Notes: generated by a model from the sequence alone, not told the origin. Shown: positions 1-9,447, counted from the stretch's first letter. The stretch is DNA of 64,000 bases from CAZDCD01 sp964503885 (GCA_964503885.1 CAZDCD010000006.1:1-64000); one strand, 5' to 3'. Numbers and translations: made by a program.

Positions 1-431
1 CAGTTGTTCAGATAACTCAATGCCTTAAACTAATATTTTAAGAACCGGTAAAAATGTTGTTGGACTAAACCCATGATTAAAAGCTCCGTACCTTATGGGT
101 TTTTAATGCGTTCACGTTGTTTTTTAAGGTTAGGTTTATTGAAAAAACACGTTTTTTACTGATCAACATCTACGATTTCATATTCAAAGTCAAATACATC
201 TGCGGAATGAACACATCTCTCGTGTTCAGCTAAATTACACTGTCGATAAAAGATATTATGTCAAAGAACTATGCAGGAATGGCATTTATCCGCCGCCGGG
301 ATGTTTTACCTGGCCGCCATATACCATCTTTCCTGTCCGGCACACAGGTTAAAAAAACCCGAAACAATCCGGTTTGTGTTTGATAAAAATAATGCTAAAT
401 GGATTAAATAAAATCAGTTCATCTCTGATTG
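1..431. other. Intergenic region with dispersed repeat copy
   Basis: No gene is visible here. Positions 37-73 hold one copy of a dispersed intergenic repeat (core AGAACCGGTAAAAAT followed by TTGTTGG, CTAA and CCC) that recurs near 7460 and partly near 9430. The remainder is AT-rich and lies downstream of the minus-strand LytTR gene that ends at 432. I see no convincing terminator or promoter. Confidence 0.5.
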
Positions 432-1196
432 TTATACAATATCATCCATCCAATCCTTAAATTTTGAAGCTTTTTCCTGGCTTATTATGAGTTCACCATC
501 TGTTTCGGGGGTTAACATAATTTTAAGTTTTCCTTTGAAATATTTATGAACCTGTGCAATTGAATTTATGTGTACTAAATATTGTCTGTTTATCCGGAAA
601 AATATTTTTGGATTTAGCATTTCAGTTAATTCATCCAAAGTATAATCGAGTAAGAATTTTTTATTCTCATTTGTGACCAGGGAAACCAAATCATCACGAT
701 AGAAATACGCAATTTCAGAAGTTAAAATTGATTTTAACTTATCACCTGTTTTTACCAGAAATCTGGATTTATATATATGATCAACTTTTTCGGTTCTGAT
801 TAAATTGATTATTTCGTTAAACTTAGCCGGGTTAATGCCTGAATGATATTTAAGATATTTATCTATACTTTTTTTTAACTGTTCCTGGTTAAATGGTTTT
901 AAGAGATAATCCACACCATTTATTTCAAAAGCTTTAATGGCATAGTTTGAATATGCTGTTGTAAAAATAACCGGTGAAGTAATTTCAAGCGTTTCGAATA
1001 TTTCAAAAGCAATACCATCAGTCAAATTTACATCCAAAAATATAAGGTCAGGCATTTCATTAGTTTTAAACCAGTCAATTGCCTTTTTAATACTTCTAAG
1101 CCATTCTTGAATTTTAATATTGTTGTCAATATTATAAATCATTTTAGTTAAACTATTGTACGCAACTTCTTCATCTTCTATAATTAATACTTTCAT
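432..1196 (-). CDS. LytTR-family response regulator
   Basis: Cytoplasmic DNA-binding response regulator of 254 residues, the normal length for a LytR/AlgR-type protein. The receiver domain (about 1-120) has the acidic pair E7/D8, the phosphoacceptor D55 in IFLDVNL, threonines near 79-80 and the conserved K100 in LLKPF. The C-terminal LytTR DNA-binding domain (about 140-254) contains the typical FFRINRQYLVHINSI segment. It lies 4 bp downstream of a LytS-like histidine kinase on the same strand, so the pair is probably one operon and one two-component system. Target genes cannot be read from the sequence. The ATG at 1196 fits the family N-terminus. Confidence 0.93.
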   Translation of the reverse strand: MKVLIIEDEEVAYNSLTKMIYNIDNNIKIQEWLRSIKKAIDWFKTNEMPDLIFLDVNLTDGIAFEIFETLEITSPVIFTTAYSNYAIKAFEINGVDYLLKPFNQEQLKKSIDKYLKYHSGINPAKFNEIINLIRTEKVDHIYKSRFLVKTGDKLKSILTSEIAYFYRDDLVSLVTNENKKFLLDYTLDELTEMLNPKIFFRINRQYLVHINSIAQVHKYFKGKLKIMLTPETDGELIISQEKASKFKDWMDDIV

Positions 1197-1200
1197 ACGA

Positions 1201-1995
1201 TCAAAATTGAATTAATGGTACTCTAACTTTAAATGTTGAATTGGTCGATGATATCTCCACCTCTTTGTTAGTTAAGTAGTTGTAGCGTGATTTTAAGTTT
1301 GATAATCCTGATTTTAAAGTTACTTTATTCTTTACAGGCTTGTTTATATTATTCCTGACAATAAGAAAATCATCGTTTTCAATATATATTTCAATTTTTA
1401 CGGGATTGTCTTCATCAATATAATTGTGTTTTTGTGCATTTTCAATTAATATTTGCAAGGTTAATGGTGGTAAATAAAATCTTTCGCAATCTATTTTAAC
1501 TGAAATATTTGTTACAAGATTTGAACCGTATCGAATCTTCATCAAATTAAGATATTTATCTATGAACTTAATCTCGGAATTTAGTGTAACAAGTTCATTT
1601 TCTTTGGTTTGTAATACATATCTATAGATATCCGAAAGCTTTAAAACATAATCGGATGCCAGTACCGGATTCTCGTTGATAAGCCAATGCAACGTGTGAA
1701 GATTATTAAACAGAAAATGAGGGCTAAGCTGGTCTTTAAGGTTTTTGTATTTAACCTCAGCATATTCCTTTTCAAATTTTAATTTATTCAGTTCGGAAAA
1801 ACGTTTTCTTTTCAGGTAATAAGAAACAAACTTTAAATTACAATATATTAAACTAAATATTAAGCCAATAAATAAAAAAACCATAATCTCAAAACCGTCA
1901 AATAATTTATCCTTTGCAATAACTATACTTACAAAAAGTGAACATATTATCCCAAACAGAATACCATAAGGTGTAATTATAAAAACCTGAATCCA
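1201..1995 (-). CDS. LytS-like sensor histidine kinase (His_kinase family)
   Basis: Membrane sensor kinase partner of the LytTR regulator just downstream. The H-box DQLSPHFLFNNLHTL sits about 56 residues after the ATG at 1884, and the N-box-like LQILIENAQKHN is near 143-154, both typical of the short His_kinase/HATPase_c proteins of Bacteroidota. The first ATG is at 1884, but the frame stays open upstream to 2007 and encodes a second hydrophobic segment (GILFGIICSLFVSIVIA). I therefore chose the TTG at 1995, which gives two membrane helices before the kinase core. A neighbouring frame across an A9 run reads KKKYWIQ, which resembles the family N-terminus, so a one-base deletion near 1984 that damages the start is possible. 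Identity is secure; the start is not. Confidence 0.8.
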   Translation of the reverse strand, partial: WIQVFIITPYGILFGIICSLFVSIVIAKDKLFDGFEIMVFLFIGLIFSLIYCNLKFVSYYLKRKRFSELNKLKFEKEYAEVKYKNLKDQLSPHFLFNNLHTLHWLINENPVLASDYVLKLSDIYRYVLQTKENELVTLNSEIKFIDKYLNLMKIRYGSNLVTNISVKIDCERFYLPPLTLQILIENAQKHNYIDEDNPVKIEIYIENDDFLIVRNNINKPVKNKVTLKSGLSNLKSRYNYLTNKEVEISSTNSTFKVRVPLIQF

Positions 1996-2007
1996 ATATT
2001 TTTTTTT

Positions 2008-2045
2008 AATCCCAAATTGTGCTTTTTCTAATGTGCAATTTGGGA
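2008..2045. repeat. Inverted repeat, 11-bp arms
   Basis: Perfect arms ATCCCAAATTG (2008-2018) and CAATTTGGGAT (2035-2045) with a 16-base spacer, just upstream of the LytS-like kinase. There is no T run in the right place for a terminator of either strand, so an operator or 5' leader hairpin is more likely. Confidence 0.5.
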
Positions 2046-2310
2046 TAAAGCAGGATTCAAAACCTGATAATCCTTGCCATAATCAGAAAAGATAAAATCC
2101 ACGGAAATAATTCATTTATTTGGATTACTGTTTCATTTATATTGTTACTGGCAAATAAACTTTAAGAACCGGCATTATGAAAAACAAAACAACGCTGGAA
2201 GAAGTCTAAAAACTATGGCGAAGAAAAGTCGGATTACTTAATGCTATTGGCACAAAAAAATGCAACATAAATTGTTTGATTGAGTAATTTTATATACAAA
2301 GATTTTAAAA

Positions 2311-5064
2311 ATGAAATACAATCAGCTATTAAAGATAATAACAGGTTTATTTTTAAGTAAGTTTTTTACCCTTTCAGGCCAGGTTTGGGCCCCGGCAATT
2401 CCTTACCGGCCGCCCATCCGTGATGAAATTTCATTAAACGGAAAATGGGGCTTTACCCCCGATGGCGGAACTGAAGACAGCATAGACGTACCGGAATATT
2501 GGGATGCCCGGCCGGGATTTAATACAAGTATTGCAACATATAGCCGTAATATTCAGATACCCGCCGGCTGGGATGGGAAAAGGATATTTATTGAATTCGA
2601 AGGTGTGAACCATATTGCCACGGTTTTGGTTAACGGCACAGAAGCCGGAACACACTATGGCGGATGGGTCCCCTTTAAATACGACATCACTTCATATGTT
2701 ACGGCAGGTGGAACCTTTCAGTTATCTGTACTGGTAAAAGGCGGAAACCAGCAACCTATTGTCACCTCTGACGGATATCCCAGCTATCCTCTTGGGTGGG
2801 ACGGACGAAACAGCCGCTGGGGGATTATACATCCGGTATGGATTCGTGCCTATGGAGAGGTGAGCATCGATGATGCATTTATCAGACCATCATTCAGAAA
2901 TAAAACCCTGACCATTGAATATACCCTTGTTAACCGGGGAAATGATTCCCGGAATGTGACTTTAGGAGCCGAAATAACAGACATAAATAATGTCCCCCGG
3001 CTCGCTATTGACAACCAATCAATAACATTAGATTCAGGAGAAAGGAAGGTAATTTCTGTAACCAAAGCCTGGGAGCATCCTGTTCTCTGGTCACCGGCAA
3101 AGCCAACGCTGCTATATTGCAATTCACACTTAACAGAAAATGACAGCATCATAGACAGCGAAAAAAGGCAATTTGGCTTTAAAGAGTTATGGATTGACGG
3201 AAACCAATACAGGTTAAACGGAGTGAGAATAAATCTTATTGGTTCAAGCAACCACTGGCACGGTCAGGAATACAATTCCGAGCGCTACACCAGAATGATG
3301 CCTTCGAGCTGGCCTCAGACCATTGACCAGTACAAAGCAATAAATCACAACATTCTGCGTATGCACATGGAACCCCTGCCCGACTGGATGCTTGATGTAT
3401 GCGACAAAAAGGGATTCCTGATCGTACAGGAATCTGCTATTTATGCTGCCCAGGACAGGGTGAAACCTACTGACAAAACACTTTATCTGGCACATTGCAT
3501 ACAATGGCTTCAGGAGTGGGTTCCCGGGTACAGAAATCATCCCTGTGTTGCCACAATAAGCTGTGAAAATGAGATGAAATATTTCTGGAACTACCTGAAT
3601 AATAACGATATTCAAACACTCGCAGACATAATTTACACTAATGATCCTACGCGTCCGGCGAGCGCCGACGGAGAAGGTGACTGTGGCTTACAGACCGTCA
3701 ATTATCATTACCCCGAAGGGTATAATAACTCCCCTTCGGGAAGCATATATTCCTGGTCGTATTTGCTTGTTACCGGAAAACCTACAGGCATTGGTGAATT
3801 TATCACCGATTATGGCCCTGCAGACAATGTCTGGTGGCAGGGAACCTGGTGCCGTGGGTTGCGTTATCTGAATTTTACCGATATCCGTCCATATACAACA
3901 ACGTGGGCCGTCGGGAATAATGATATCATAACACGGAATCTCCGGAACTCTTTTGCGCCGGTTGCTTTGTTCGATAAAAATTATGACGACTCAGGAATCG
4001 GTACAGCTAAAAGAACAAGCTTTCCTGAATTGAACGCAGGGGAAATGGTTCAGCGCACGCTTATTCTGTATAATGATGAACCTGAAGATTCGGCGGTAAC
4101 CTTAAAAGTGTCCATTCTTTCAGGTACCACAACCTATGCCTCCTCGACAAGCTTATTTTTATTAACTCCCGGGGAACATATTGAAATACCATGTATATTT
4201 CAGGTTCCCTTTATAGGAGGATCCATTTGTAAACTGAGACTTACCACAAGCAAAAAGGGTGTCCAGGAATTTTCAGAGGACCGTTATTTCGATATTGCCG
4301 GATCTTCATCAGGTACAAGCTCTTCTGTTCTTACCCTTTCCAGGGGTGCAATCAATGCCGGCGGCCTTGCTATTGAAGAATTTGCAGCTGACAAGTATGT
4401 TTCAGGAGGAGTAAAATATTCTTCGGATAACCAGGTTACCGTGGAAGGTGTTTTAAATGCTGCCCCTGCTGAAATATATCAAACCATGCGGCTTGGTGAC
4501 ATGACGTATACCATTCCATGCCTCAATCCCGGTGATAAATATATCCTGCGCCTGCATTTCGCCGAAATGTTTTTTTCTTCGGCAGGACTGCGAAAATTCA
4601 ATGTGTCTGTCAACAGTATACAGATATTAAATAACTTTGATATCTTCACACAAGCAGGTGGAGCTAACAAAGCCGTTGTCATGGATTTTGAAGCCGCAGC
4701 GGACAGTACGGGAAGAATTAGTATAGATTTCAGTAATGTTATCAACACCGCCTCGGTAAATGGCATCGAATGGTTTAAGGCGACAGATGTGACAGGAAAA
4801 TTGGAACCATTTATTGTAAATGAATGTGAAGTTTATCCTGTGCCTGCATCAAATACTTTACATATCAAATTTAAGAACAACTCATTTCAATCATTGGCGA
4901 TGTATGATATCCTGGGGAAAAAAGTGCTGACGGTTCCGGTCGTTCCTGTAAAAGGTGAAATGAAAATTAACGTTTCAAATATCAGTAGTGGAATTTACTT
5001 TATTGTTTTGTCAGCTAAATCAGGCAATTTCATGAAAAAGGTAATTATTGAACGGGATTATTAA
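2311..5064 (+). CDS. Secreted glycoside hydrolase family 2 protein with malectin-like and T9SS sorting domains
   Basis: Extracellular or cell-surface exo-glycosidase of 917 residues. Residues 1-24 form a signal peptide. A GH2 jelly-roll domain (about 40-180, with SLNGKWGF), an Ig-like domain (about 190-300) and a TIM barrel (about 300-560) follow. The predicted acid/base is E421 in CENEM and the nucleophile E496 in GIGEF, in the usual GH2 order. About 680-800 is a malectin-like beta domain (LRLHFAEMFF). The last 75 residues (VYPVPASNTLHI to KKVIIERDY) are a type IX secretion sorting domain, implying export across the outer membrane. The substrate (galactoside, mannoside or glucuronide) cannot be decided from sequence. 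No SusC/SusD pair lies beside it, so it is not in a classical polysaccharide utilisation locus. Confidence 0.9.
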   Translation: MKYNQLLKIITGLFLSKFFTLSGQVWAPAIPYRPPIRDEISLNGKWGFTPDGGTEDSIDVPEYWDARPGFNTSIATYSRNIQIPAGWDGKRIFIEFEGVNHIATVLVNGTEAGTHYGGWVPFKYDITSYVTAGGTFQLSVLVKGGNQQPIVTSDGYPSYPLGWDGRNSRWGIIHPVWIRAYGEVSIDDAFIRPSFRNKTLTIEYTLVNRGNDSRNVTLGAEITDINNVPRLAIDNQSITLDSGERKVISVTKAWEHPVLWSPAKPTLLYCNSHLTENDSIIDSEKRQFGFKELWIDGNQYRLNGVRINLIGSSNHWHGQEYNSERYTRMMPSSWPQTIDQYKAINHNILRMHMEPLPDWMLDVCDKKGFLIVQESAIYAAQDRVKPTDKTLYLAHCIQWLQEWVPGYRNHPCVATISCENEMKYFWNYLNNNDIQTLADIIYTNDPTRPASADGEGDCGLQTVNYHYPEGYNNSPSGSIYSWSYLLVTGKPTGIGEFITDYGPADNVWWQGTWCRGLRYLNFTDIRPYTTTWAVGNNDIITRNLRNSFAPVALFDKNYDDSGIGTAKRTSFPELNAGEMVQRTLILYNDEPEDSAVTLKVSILSGTTTYASSTSLFLLTPGEHIEIPCIFQVPFIGGSICKLRLTTSKKGVQEFSEDRYFDIAGSSSGTSSSVLTLSRGAINAGGLAIEEFAADKYVSGGVKYSSDNQVTVEGVLNAAPAEIYQTMRLGDMTYTIPCLNPGDKYILRLHFAEMFFSSAGLRKFNVSVNSIQILNNFDIFTQAGGANKAVVMDFEAAADSTGRISIDFSNVINTASVNGIEWFKATDVTGKLEPFIVNECEVYPVPASNTLHIKFKNNSFQSLAMYDILGKKVLTVPVVPVKGEMKINVSNISSGIYFIVLSAKSGNFMKKVIIERDY

Positions 5065-5179
5065 GAAAACTATGCTCAAAAAAGCTTTCTAAATACTTAT
5101 TTTGTTTAAGCAATTAAATAAAATCACGATAAACTTCCGTAATCTTAGATTGTTACTCACGAAACCATTTAAACGAAAT

Positions 5180-6277
5180 ATGATTCTATTGTTCTGTGCC
5201 GTTGTAATTTTCTCAGCAGGAATATACGCGTTTATGCACCAACCCGCTTTTGGAAAGATGCCCTCTGGAAAGCGCCTGGAGCAAATTAAAAAATCTCCGC
5301 ATTATCAAAACGGGGCCTTTCAGAACCTCATCCCCACTCCGATTATTGTTGAAGGTGTTAATCCGTTAAAGATTATGCGCGAACGGTTTAAAACTAAAGG
5401 AAAGCGCCTCAAACCATTGAGTGTCATCCCTTCAAAGAAGACCGATCTTCTAAACCTGAACAGATCAGAAGAGATCCTTGTGTGGTTTGGACATTCATCC
5501 TGTTTCATTCAGATGCAAGGCAAAACATTCCTTATCGACCCGGTATTCAGCGGACACGCTTCTATGATGCCTGCTGCGATTAAAGCTTTTAAAGGAACGG
5601 ATATCTATACGGACGAAGATATGCCCGAAATCGACTACCTGCTCATCACACACGATCACTGGGACCACCTCGATTATAAAACAATAAAACAACTGAGACC
5701 AAAAGTAAAACAGGTGATCTGTGGACTGGGTGCAGGCGAACACCTTGAATACTGGGGGTATGCACCTGAAATGATTATTGAAAAAGATTGGTATGATACC
5801 GTTGTCCTTGATAAAGACATGTTGCTTCATACATTTCCATCCCGTCATTTTTCAGGCCGTAACTTTAAACGCAATAAATCACTATGGACCACATTTATAT
5901 TGGAAAGCCCAAATAAAAAGATCTTTATCGGCTGCGATGGCGGTTATGGAAATCATTTTGCCGAAGCAGCAGCGAAATTCGGCGGATTTGACCTTGCCTT
6001 GCTTGAAAACGGTCAGTTCAACCAAAACTGGCGATACATTCATTCCATGCCCGAAGAATTCATCCAGGCTGCAAAGGATTTAAATGCAAAACGGGTCATC
6101 CCCATCCATTCTTGCAAGTTTGCCCTTGCATTGCATGATTGGGATTACCCGCTGAAAAAAATTTGCGAGCTGAATTCAGGTCCATCCTTTCAACTTCTAA
6201 CCCCGATGATAGGTGAAACAGTATACCTGAATGACACAACCCAGCAGTTTTCAAAATGGTGGGAAGGGATAAATTAA
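5180..6277 (+). CDS. Membrane-anchored metallo-beta-lactamase-fold hydrolase (UlaG / NAPE-PLD-like)
   Basis: Metallo-hydrolase with the zinc motif HDHWDH at about residues 158-163 counted from the ATG at 5180, preceded by the FGHSS strand typical of UlaG and NAPE-PLD relatives. Later ligand regions (PSRHFSGR, GCDGGYG, IPIHSCKFAL) are present. An N-terminal hydrophobic helix (ILLFCAVVIFSAGIYAFM) makes it an inner-membrane-anchored periplasmic protein or a signal-peptide protein. A TTG at 5102 would add 26 residues, but the ATG at 5180 places the hydrophobic stretch at the N-terminus as usual. Bacterial relatives are often annotated as MBL-fold or N-acyl-phosphatidylethanolamine hydrolases; the substrate here is unknown. 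It follows the GH2 gene by about 115 bp and may be monocistronic. Confidence 0.85.
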   Translation: MILLFCAVVIFSAGIYAFMHQPAFGKMPSGKRLEQIKKSPHYQNGAFQNLIPTPIIVEGVNPLKIMRERFKTKGKRLKPLSVIPSKKTDLLNLNRSEEILVWFGHSSCFIQMQGKTFLIDPVFSGHASMMPAAIKAFKGTDIYTDEDMPEIDYLLITHDHWDHLDYKTIKQLRPKVKQVICGLGAGEHLEYWGYAPEMIIEKDWYDTVVLDKDMLLHTFPSRHFSGRNFKRNKSLWTTFILESPNKKIFIGCDGGYGNHFAEAAAKFGGFDLALLENGQFNQNWRYIHSMPEEFIQAAKDLNAKRVIPIHSCKFALALHDWDYPLKKICELNSGPSFQLLTPMIGETVYLNDTTQQFSKWWEGIN

Positions 6278-6495
6278 ATTTATGTAAGTTCGACAATTGA
6301 AACCAAATTGGCACTATTCCTTACGAATAAAACAAACTTTAGTGTATAAACAGAAGGTATAATTAACAGTTTTTCTTTTTAATGTTTTTACCACAACCAT
6401 TAAAGTTTATTCTAAAAACATCCTTAAAAAAATTCCCTGTGACAATACATGACAATCTTTTACCTGCACATGACAGCTTGGCTGAGGATTGAACC

Positions 6496-6503
6496 TACCT
6501 TTG
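6496..6503 (+). promoter_or_regulatory. Possible Bacteroidota -7 box
   Basis: TACCTTTG matches the Bacteroidota -7 consensus TAnnTTTG and lies 26 bp before a signal-peptide ATG at 6529. A clear -33 TTTG at the usual 19-21 bp spacing is not seen, so this rests on the -7 box and its position only. Confidence 0.35.
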
Positions 6504-6528
6504 AAAATCAAATTCTAAAACCGCAAAA

Positions 6529-6624
6529 ATGAAAAATCAATTTCTGGTTTCACTGCTTGCCATAGCTCTGATGCAGGTGAGTTGATATGCACAAAAAACA
6601 ATATCTTTAAACGAGAATTATTAA
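6529..6624 (+). pseudogene. Remnant of a signal peptide, gene lost
   Basis: An ATG at 6529 opens a typical export signal (MKNQFLVSLLAIALMQVS) that meets an in-frame TGA at 6583. The frame resumes with YAQ, a plausible signal-peptidase site, and stops at 6622. This is the head of a lost secreted protein with nothing recognisable behind it. A -7-like promoter box remains just upstream. Confidence 0.45.
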
Positions 6625-6675
6625 CCTGAAAAGTGTCAAGTAAATTCAAGACGATACAAAGACACAACGAACCAT

Positions 6676-7263
6676 ATGAGAACAATAAAAGAATCTTTTA
6701 AAATAATCGTTGATAAGCAAAAGCAACTGGATTATTATATGCTCAAAATATTAAGACAACCTGCAGACAAGACAGATTTTGAGAATGCAGAAAGCAAATT
6801 GGGATTTAAATTAAATAATGAGCTGGTTGATTTATATTCACTTGCAGATGGGATAGAGAATGATTGTAAAACTCAATCTGGATTATTGGGTTTAATTCCT
6901 ATACACGAATTTATGAGTCTGACTAATGCGATTAATTATTATAAAAATTCGATAGATTTTGAAGATTTATTTCCGAATTGGGATATAAACTATAAACCTG
7001 GAAAAAAGCTATTCCCGTTTTTACATAATGGAGCTGGAAATTGCTATTGGGTTGATTTAAATGAAAATACTGAAAACCAAAATAGAATATTTTGGATAAT
7101 TACATTTGGTGAAAATCCTGATAATTAATTTGATTCATTAACAATTATGCAAAATGTTATTGCTGAATCATAAGAAATAGGATTATTTTGGACTAATGAC
7201 GAGAGGTATTTAGATTGTGATTTTAAATCGTTTGATAATTTGGTAGATAAATACAAAAAATAA
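6676..7263 (+). pseudogene. SMI1/KNR4 (SUKH) family protein, broken by two in-frame TAA codons
   Basis: The open part (6676-7128, 150 residues) resembles SUKH-superfamily proteins: an FENAESKLGFKLNNELVDLYSLADG start, GLLGLIPIHEF, and FPFLHNGAGNCYWVDLN followed by IFWIITFGENPD. SUKH proteins are commonly immunity proteins for secreted toxins. Beyond the TAA at 7126 the same frame continues with plausible family sequence (FDSLTIMQNVIAES), meets a second TAA at 7171, and goes on through EIGLFWTNDERYLDCDF to KYKK and a TAA at 7261. Joined, the frame is 195 codons, the normal family length. I infer a gene inactivated by two nonsense mutations; a shortened protein could still be made. No toxin partner is visible. 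Confidence 0.7.
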
Positions 7264-7440
7264 AAAACTGGTGCGAACAATACAGGATCTAGGGCACAGT
7301 TGAGCCAAAAAAAGAGGCAGTAAGTCAGTGTATATACTACCTACCGTCAATGGTTTAAAGTTGAAAAACGTACGCTTAATTGTGTTTTATACCGCTATAC
7401 CGGATTATTCAATTCATCAGTTGTTGTGTTAGCGGCATTT

Positions 7441-7491
7441 CCGGTTCTAAAAAATTTTAAGAACCGGTAAAAATCTTGTTGGGCTAAGCCC
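7441..7491. repeat. Dispersed intergenic repeat, copy with full hairpin
   Basis: The hairpin CCGGTTCT (7441-7448) / AGAACCGG (7460-7467) is followed by TAAAAATCTTGTTGGGCTAA and GCCC. The right part is shared with positions 37-73 (a few substitutions) and in shortened form with 9424-9447; a bare TTTAAGAACCGG also occurs at 2161. Both larger copies are preceded by CAGTTGTT at a similar distance. It looks like a REP-like or MITE-like element rather than a gene part. Confidence 0.6.
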
Positions 7492-7594
7492 TTGCAAGTC
7501 ACAATCTTTTTACAAGGGCATTGCTTTGCCAAGTGAGAGATCCCTCAAAGAGTTTCACAGATGCGATTGCAAAGTTCGAAGAACGCAATCAATT

Positions 7595-7619
7595 AATAAA
7601 AGTATTTTTTACTTTTATT
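7595..7619. repeat. Hairpin with arms AATAAAAGTA / TACTTTTATT
   Basis: Perfect 10-bp arms at 7595-7604 and 7610-7619 with a T5 loop. The same arms occur at 43353-43377, also beside an intergenic repeat copy, so this is a recurring element. It could act as a bidirectional terminator, though the stem is AT-rich. Confidence 0.5.
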
Positions 7620-7998
7620 CCTGATCTGGTGTCACAATCAGTATTTTAATTGATTACTGATCCAAGGCCGCTGGTTACTCCACGATATGAGCTTTTTAAA
7701 CAGCAGTGCATTAATTATATCCCAATCTTCACTGCCTTATAACATCCCGCCTATTGACATTTATCCAAATATTCCATAAATTGGGTGGAAATAATCATTG
7801 GCCGAAGCGAATAACTGAAGTGATAAAACCTCTTCTGCTGTATTGGAAATATAAATAATGTTCTTTTTATCTGATTGCGGGACAAAAAACACAATTGTGT
7901 TTATGGGGTGGTTTGGCGGCAATGTTGCCAAAACACTAGAGACCTTAAACCCAGAATGATTAATTTGCAGAATATTTTTTAACCAAATAATTAATATT

Positions 7999-9423
7999 AT
8001 GAGAACCTTTGTCCTTTTTATGATATTCTCCTTGACATTTAGTTCCCTTTTGGGGCAAATGAATCAAAAACACAGAGTAATTGTACTAACCGACATTGAA
8101 GCAGATCCTGATGATACACAATCTTTAGTGCGATTGCTTTTGTATTCCAATGAAATTGATATTAAAGGATTAATCGCTACTACCTCTTGTTGGCATAAAT
8201 CAATGGTCAATCCAGAATCCATAGAAAAAGTAATTCAAGCTTACGATAAAGTGCAATCCAATCTTGTAAATCACGATGCAGCTTTTCCAAAAGCCGAAAC
8301 ATTATTTCCATTAATAAAACAAGGACTGGCAGAATATGGAATGTTGGGTGTTGGTAAAAACAAAGATTCAGAAGGATCTGATTGGATAATTAAGGAACTT
8401 GAAAAAAATGATGAGCGTCCTTTATGGATTCCGATATGGGGAGGGGCTAACACCTTAGCACAAGCTTTATATAAGATTAAAAACACAAAAACTGAAAAAG
8501 AGCAAAAAAAACTGATTTCGAAACTCAGGGTTTATACTATTTCTGACCAAGACGATAGTGGCATCTGGATTAGGAATAATTTCCCGGACTTGTTTTATAT
8601 TGTCAGCCCTGGAGATGATTATGGGAGTGCAACTTGGAATGGCATTAATAGTTTAGTACAAGGGATTGACAATAGTAAAATCGGCAATTCGTGGCTTGCT
8701 AAAAATATGCAGCAGGGACATGGACCTCTGGGTGCAGCTTATCCCGATGTAGCATGGGGAATGGAAGGAGATACACCATCTTTTTTATCTCTGATACTAA
8801 ACGGATTAAACAATCCAGAGCATCCTGAATGGGGGGGCTGGGGTGGAAGATATGAGCTTTATAAGCCAGACTTTTCTACTCAGAAAAAGGGAGGTTCGGG
8901 TGTACCATTTGAACCTGAAACAAGAAAAATATGGACAAATGCCGTAGATAATTATACACCTTATATTTCAAACGATTATGGAAGAAATGTAAAACTGGAT
9001 ACTCTTTCTTTCAAGGATAATAAAGTTTCATTATGGCGCTGGCGAGATGACTTTCAAAATGATTTTACTGCACGTATGGACTGGTGTACAAAATCATATA
9101 AGGAAGCCAATCATGCTCCTGTTATTGTTTTAAGTAACCCTGAACATATAACTGTTAAATCAGGACAGGGCTTTGGATTAGACGCCTTTGGTACGACCGA
9201 CCCCGATGGAGATAGTTTTAGTTTCCTATGGTTTAATTATCCTGAAGCTGGCACATATAAAAAATTAATAAAAGTTGAAGGTGCGGAGAATGTTCATGGA
9301 GCGTACATAATTGCCCCAAAGGTTGAAAAAGAAGAAACTACTCACTTTATTTTGAAAGTAACAGATAAAGGTGAACCTGATTTATCCAGTTATAAACGAG
9401 TAATTGTAACGATTAAACCATAA
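7999..9423 (+). CDS. Secreted DUF1593 / Sde182-like nucleoside-hydrolase-fold protein
   Basis: Secreted protein of 474 residues with an N-terminal signal peptide (to about residue 20). It carries the nucleoside-hydrolase-like domain of the DUF1593 family: VLTDIEADPDDTQSLVRLLLYSN resembles the Ca-binding DxDxxxDD loop of nucleoside hydrolases, and WGGANTLAQAL and ISDQDDSGIWIR follow. The C-terminal part (about 360-474) is the beta-sandwich usually paired with it. Family members were named after a cellulose-binding protein of Saccharophagus; the true substrate is uncertain. It ends directly at a copy of the dispersed repeat (9424) and is preceded by another, so it may have moved as a unit. Neighbours give no pathway. 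Confidence 0.85.
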   Translation: MRTFVLFMIFSLTFSSLLGQMNQKHRVIVLTDIEADPDDTQSLVRLLLYSNEIDIKGLIATTSCWHKSMVNPESIEKVIQAYDKVQSNLVNHDAAFPKAETLFPLIKQGLAEYGMLGVGKNKDSEGSDWIIKELEKNDERPLWIPIWGGANTLAQALYKIKNTKTEKEQKKLISKLRVYTISDQDDSGIWIRNNFPDLFYIVSPGDDYGSATWNGINSLVQGIDNSKIGNSWLAKNMQQGHGPLGAAYPDVAWGMEGDTPSFLSLILNGLNNPEHPEWGGWGGRYELYKPDFSTQKKGGSGVPFEPETRKIWTNAVDNYTPYISNDYGRNVKLDTLSFKDNKVSLWRWRDDFQNDFTARMDWCTKSYKEANHAPVIVLSNPEHITVKSGQGFGLDAFGTTDPDGDSFSFLWFNYPEAGTYKKLIKVEGAENVHGAYIIAPKVEKEETTHFILKVTDKGEPDLSSYKRVIVTIKP

Positions 9424-9447
9424 TGAAAAATCTAGTTGGGCTAAACC
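9424..9447. repeat. Partial copy of the dispersed repeat
   Basis: GAAAAATCTAGTTGGGCTAA followed by ACC, immediately after the DUF1593 stop codon, matches the right part of the 7441-7491 repeat with one substitution in the core. Confidence 0.45.

Larger units (their letters stand above)
7264..7998. other. Intergenic region of stacked hairpins and repeats
   Basis: This 735-bp stretch has no convincing gene. It holds a CCGGTTCT / AGAACCGG hairpin (7441-7467), a copy of the dispersed repeat (7456-7491), a CCCTTG / CAAGGG pair, a GATTGC / GCAATC pair (7564-7590) and a 10-bp-arm hairpin at 7595-7619. The final 130 bp before the DUF1593 gene may contain its promoter, but no clear -33/-7 pair was found. 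Confidence 0.5.
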
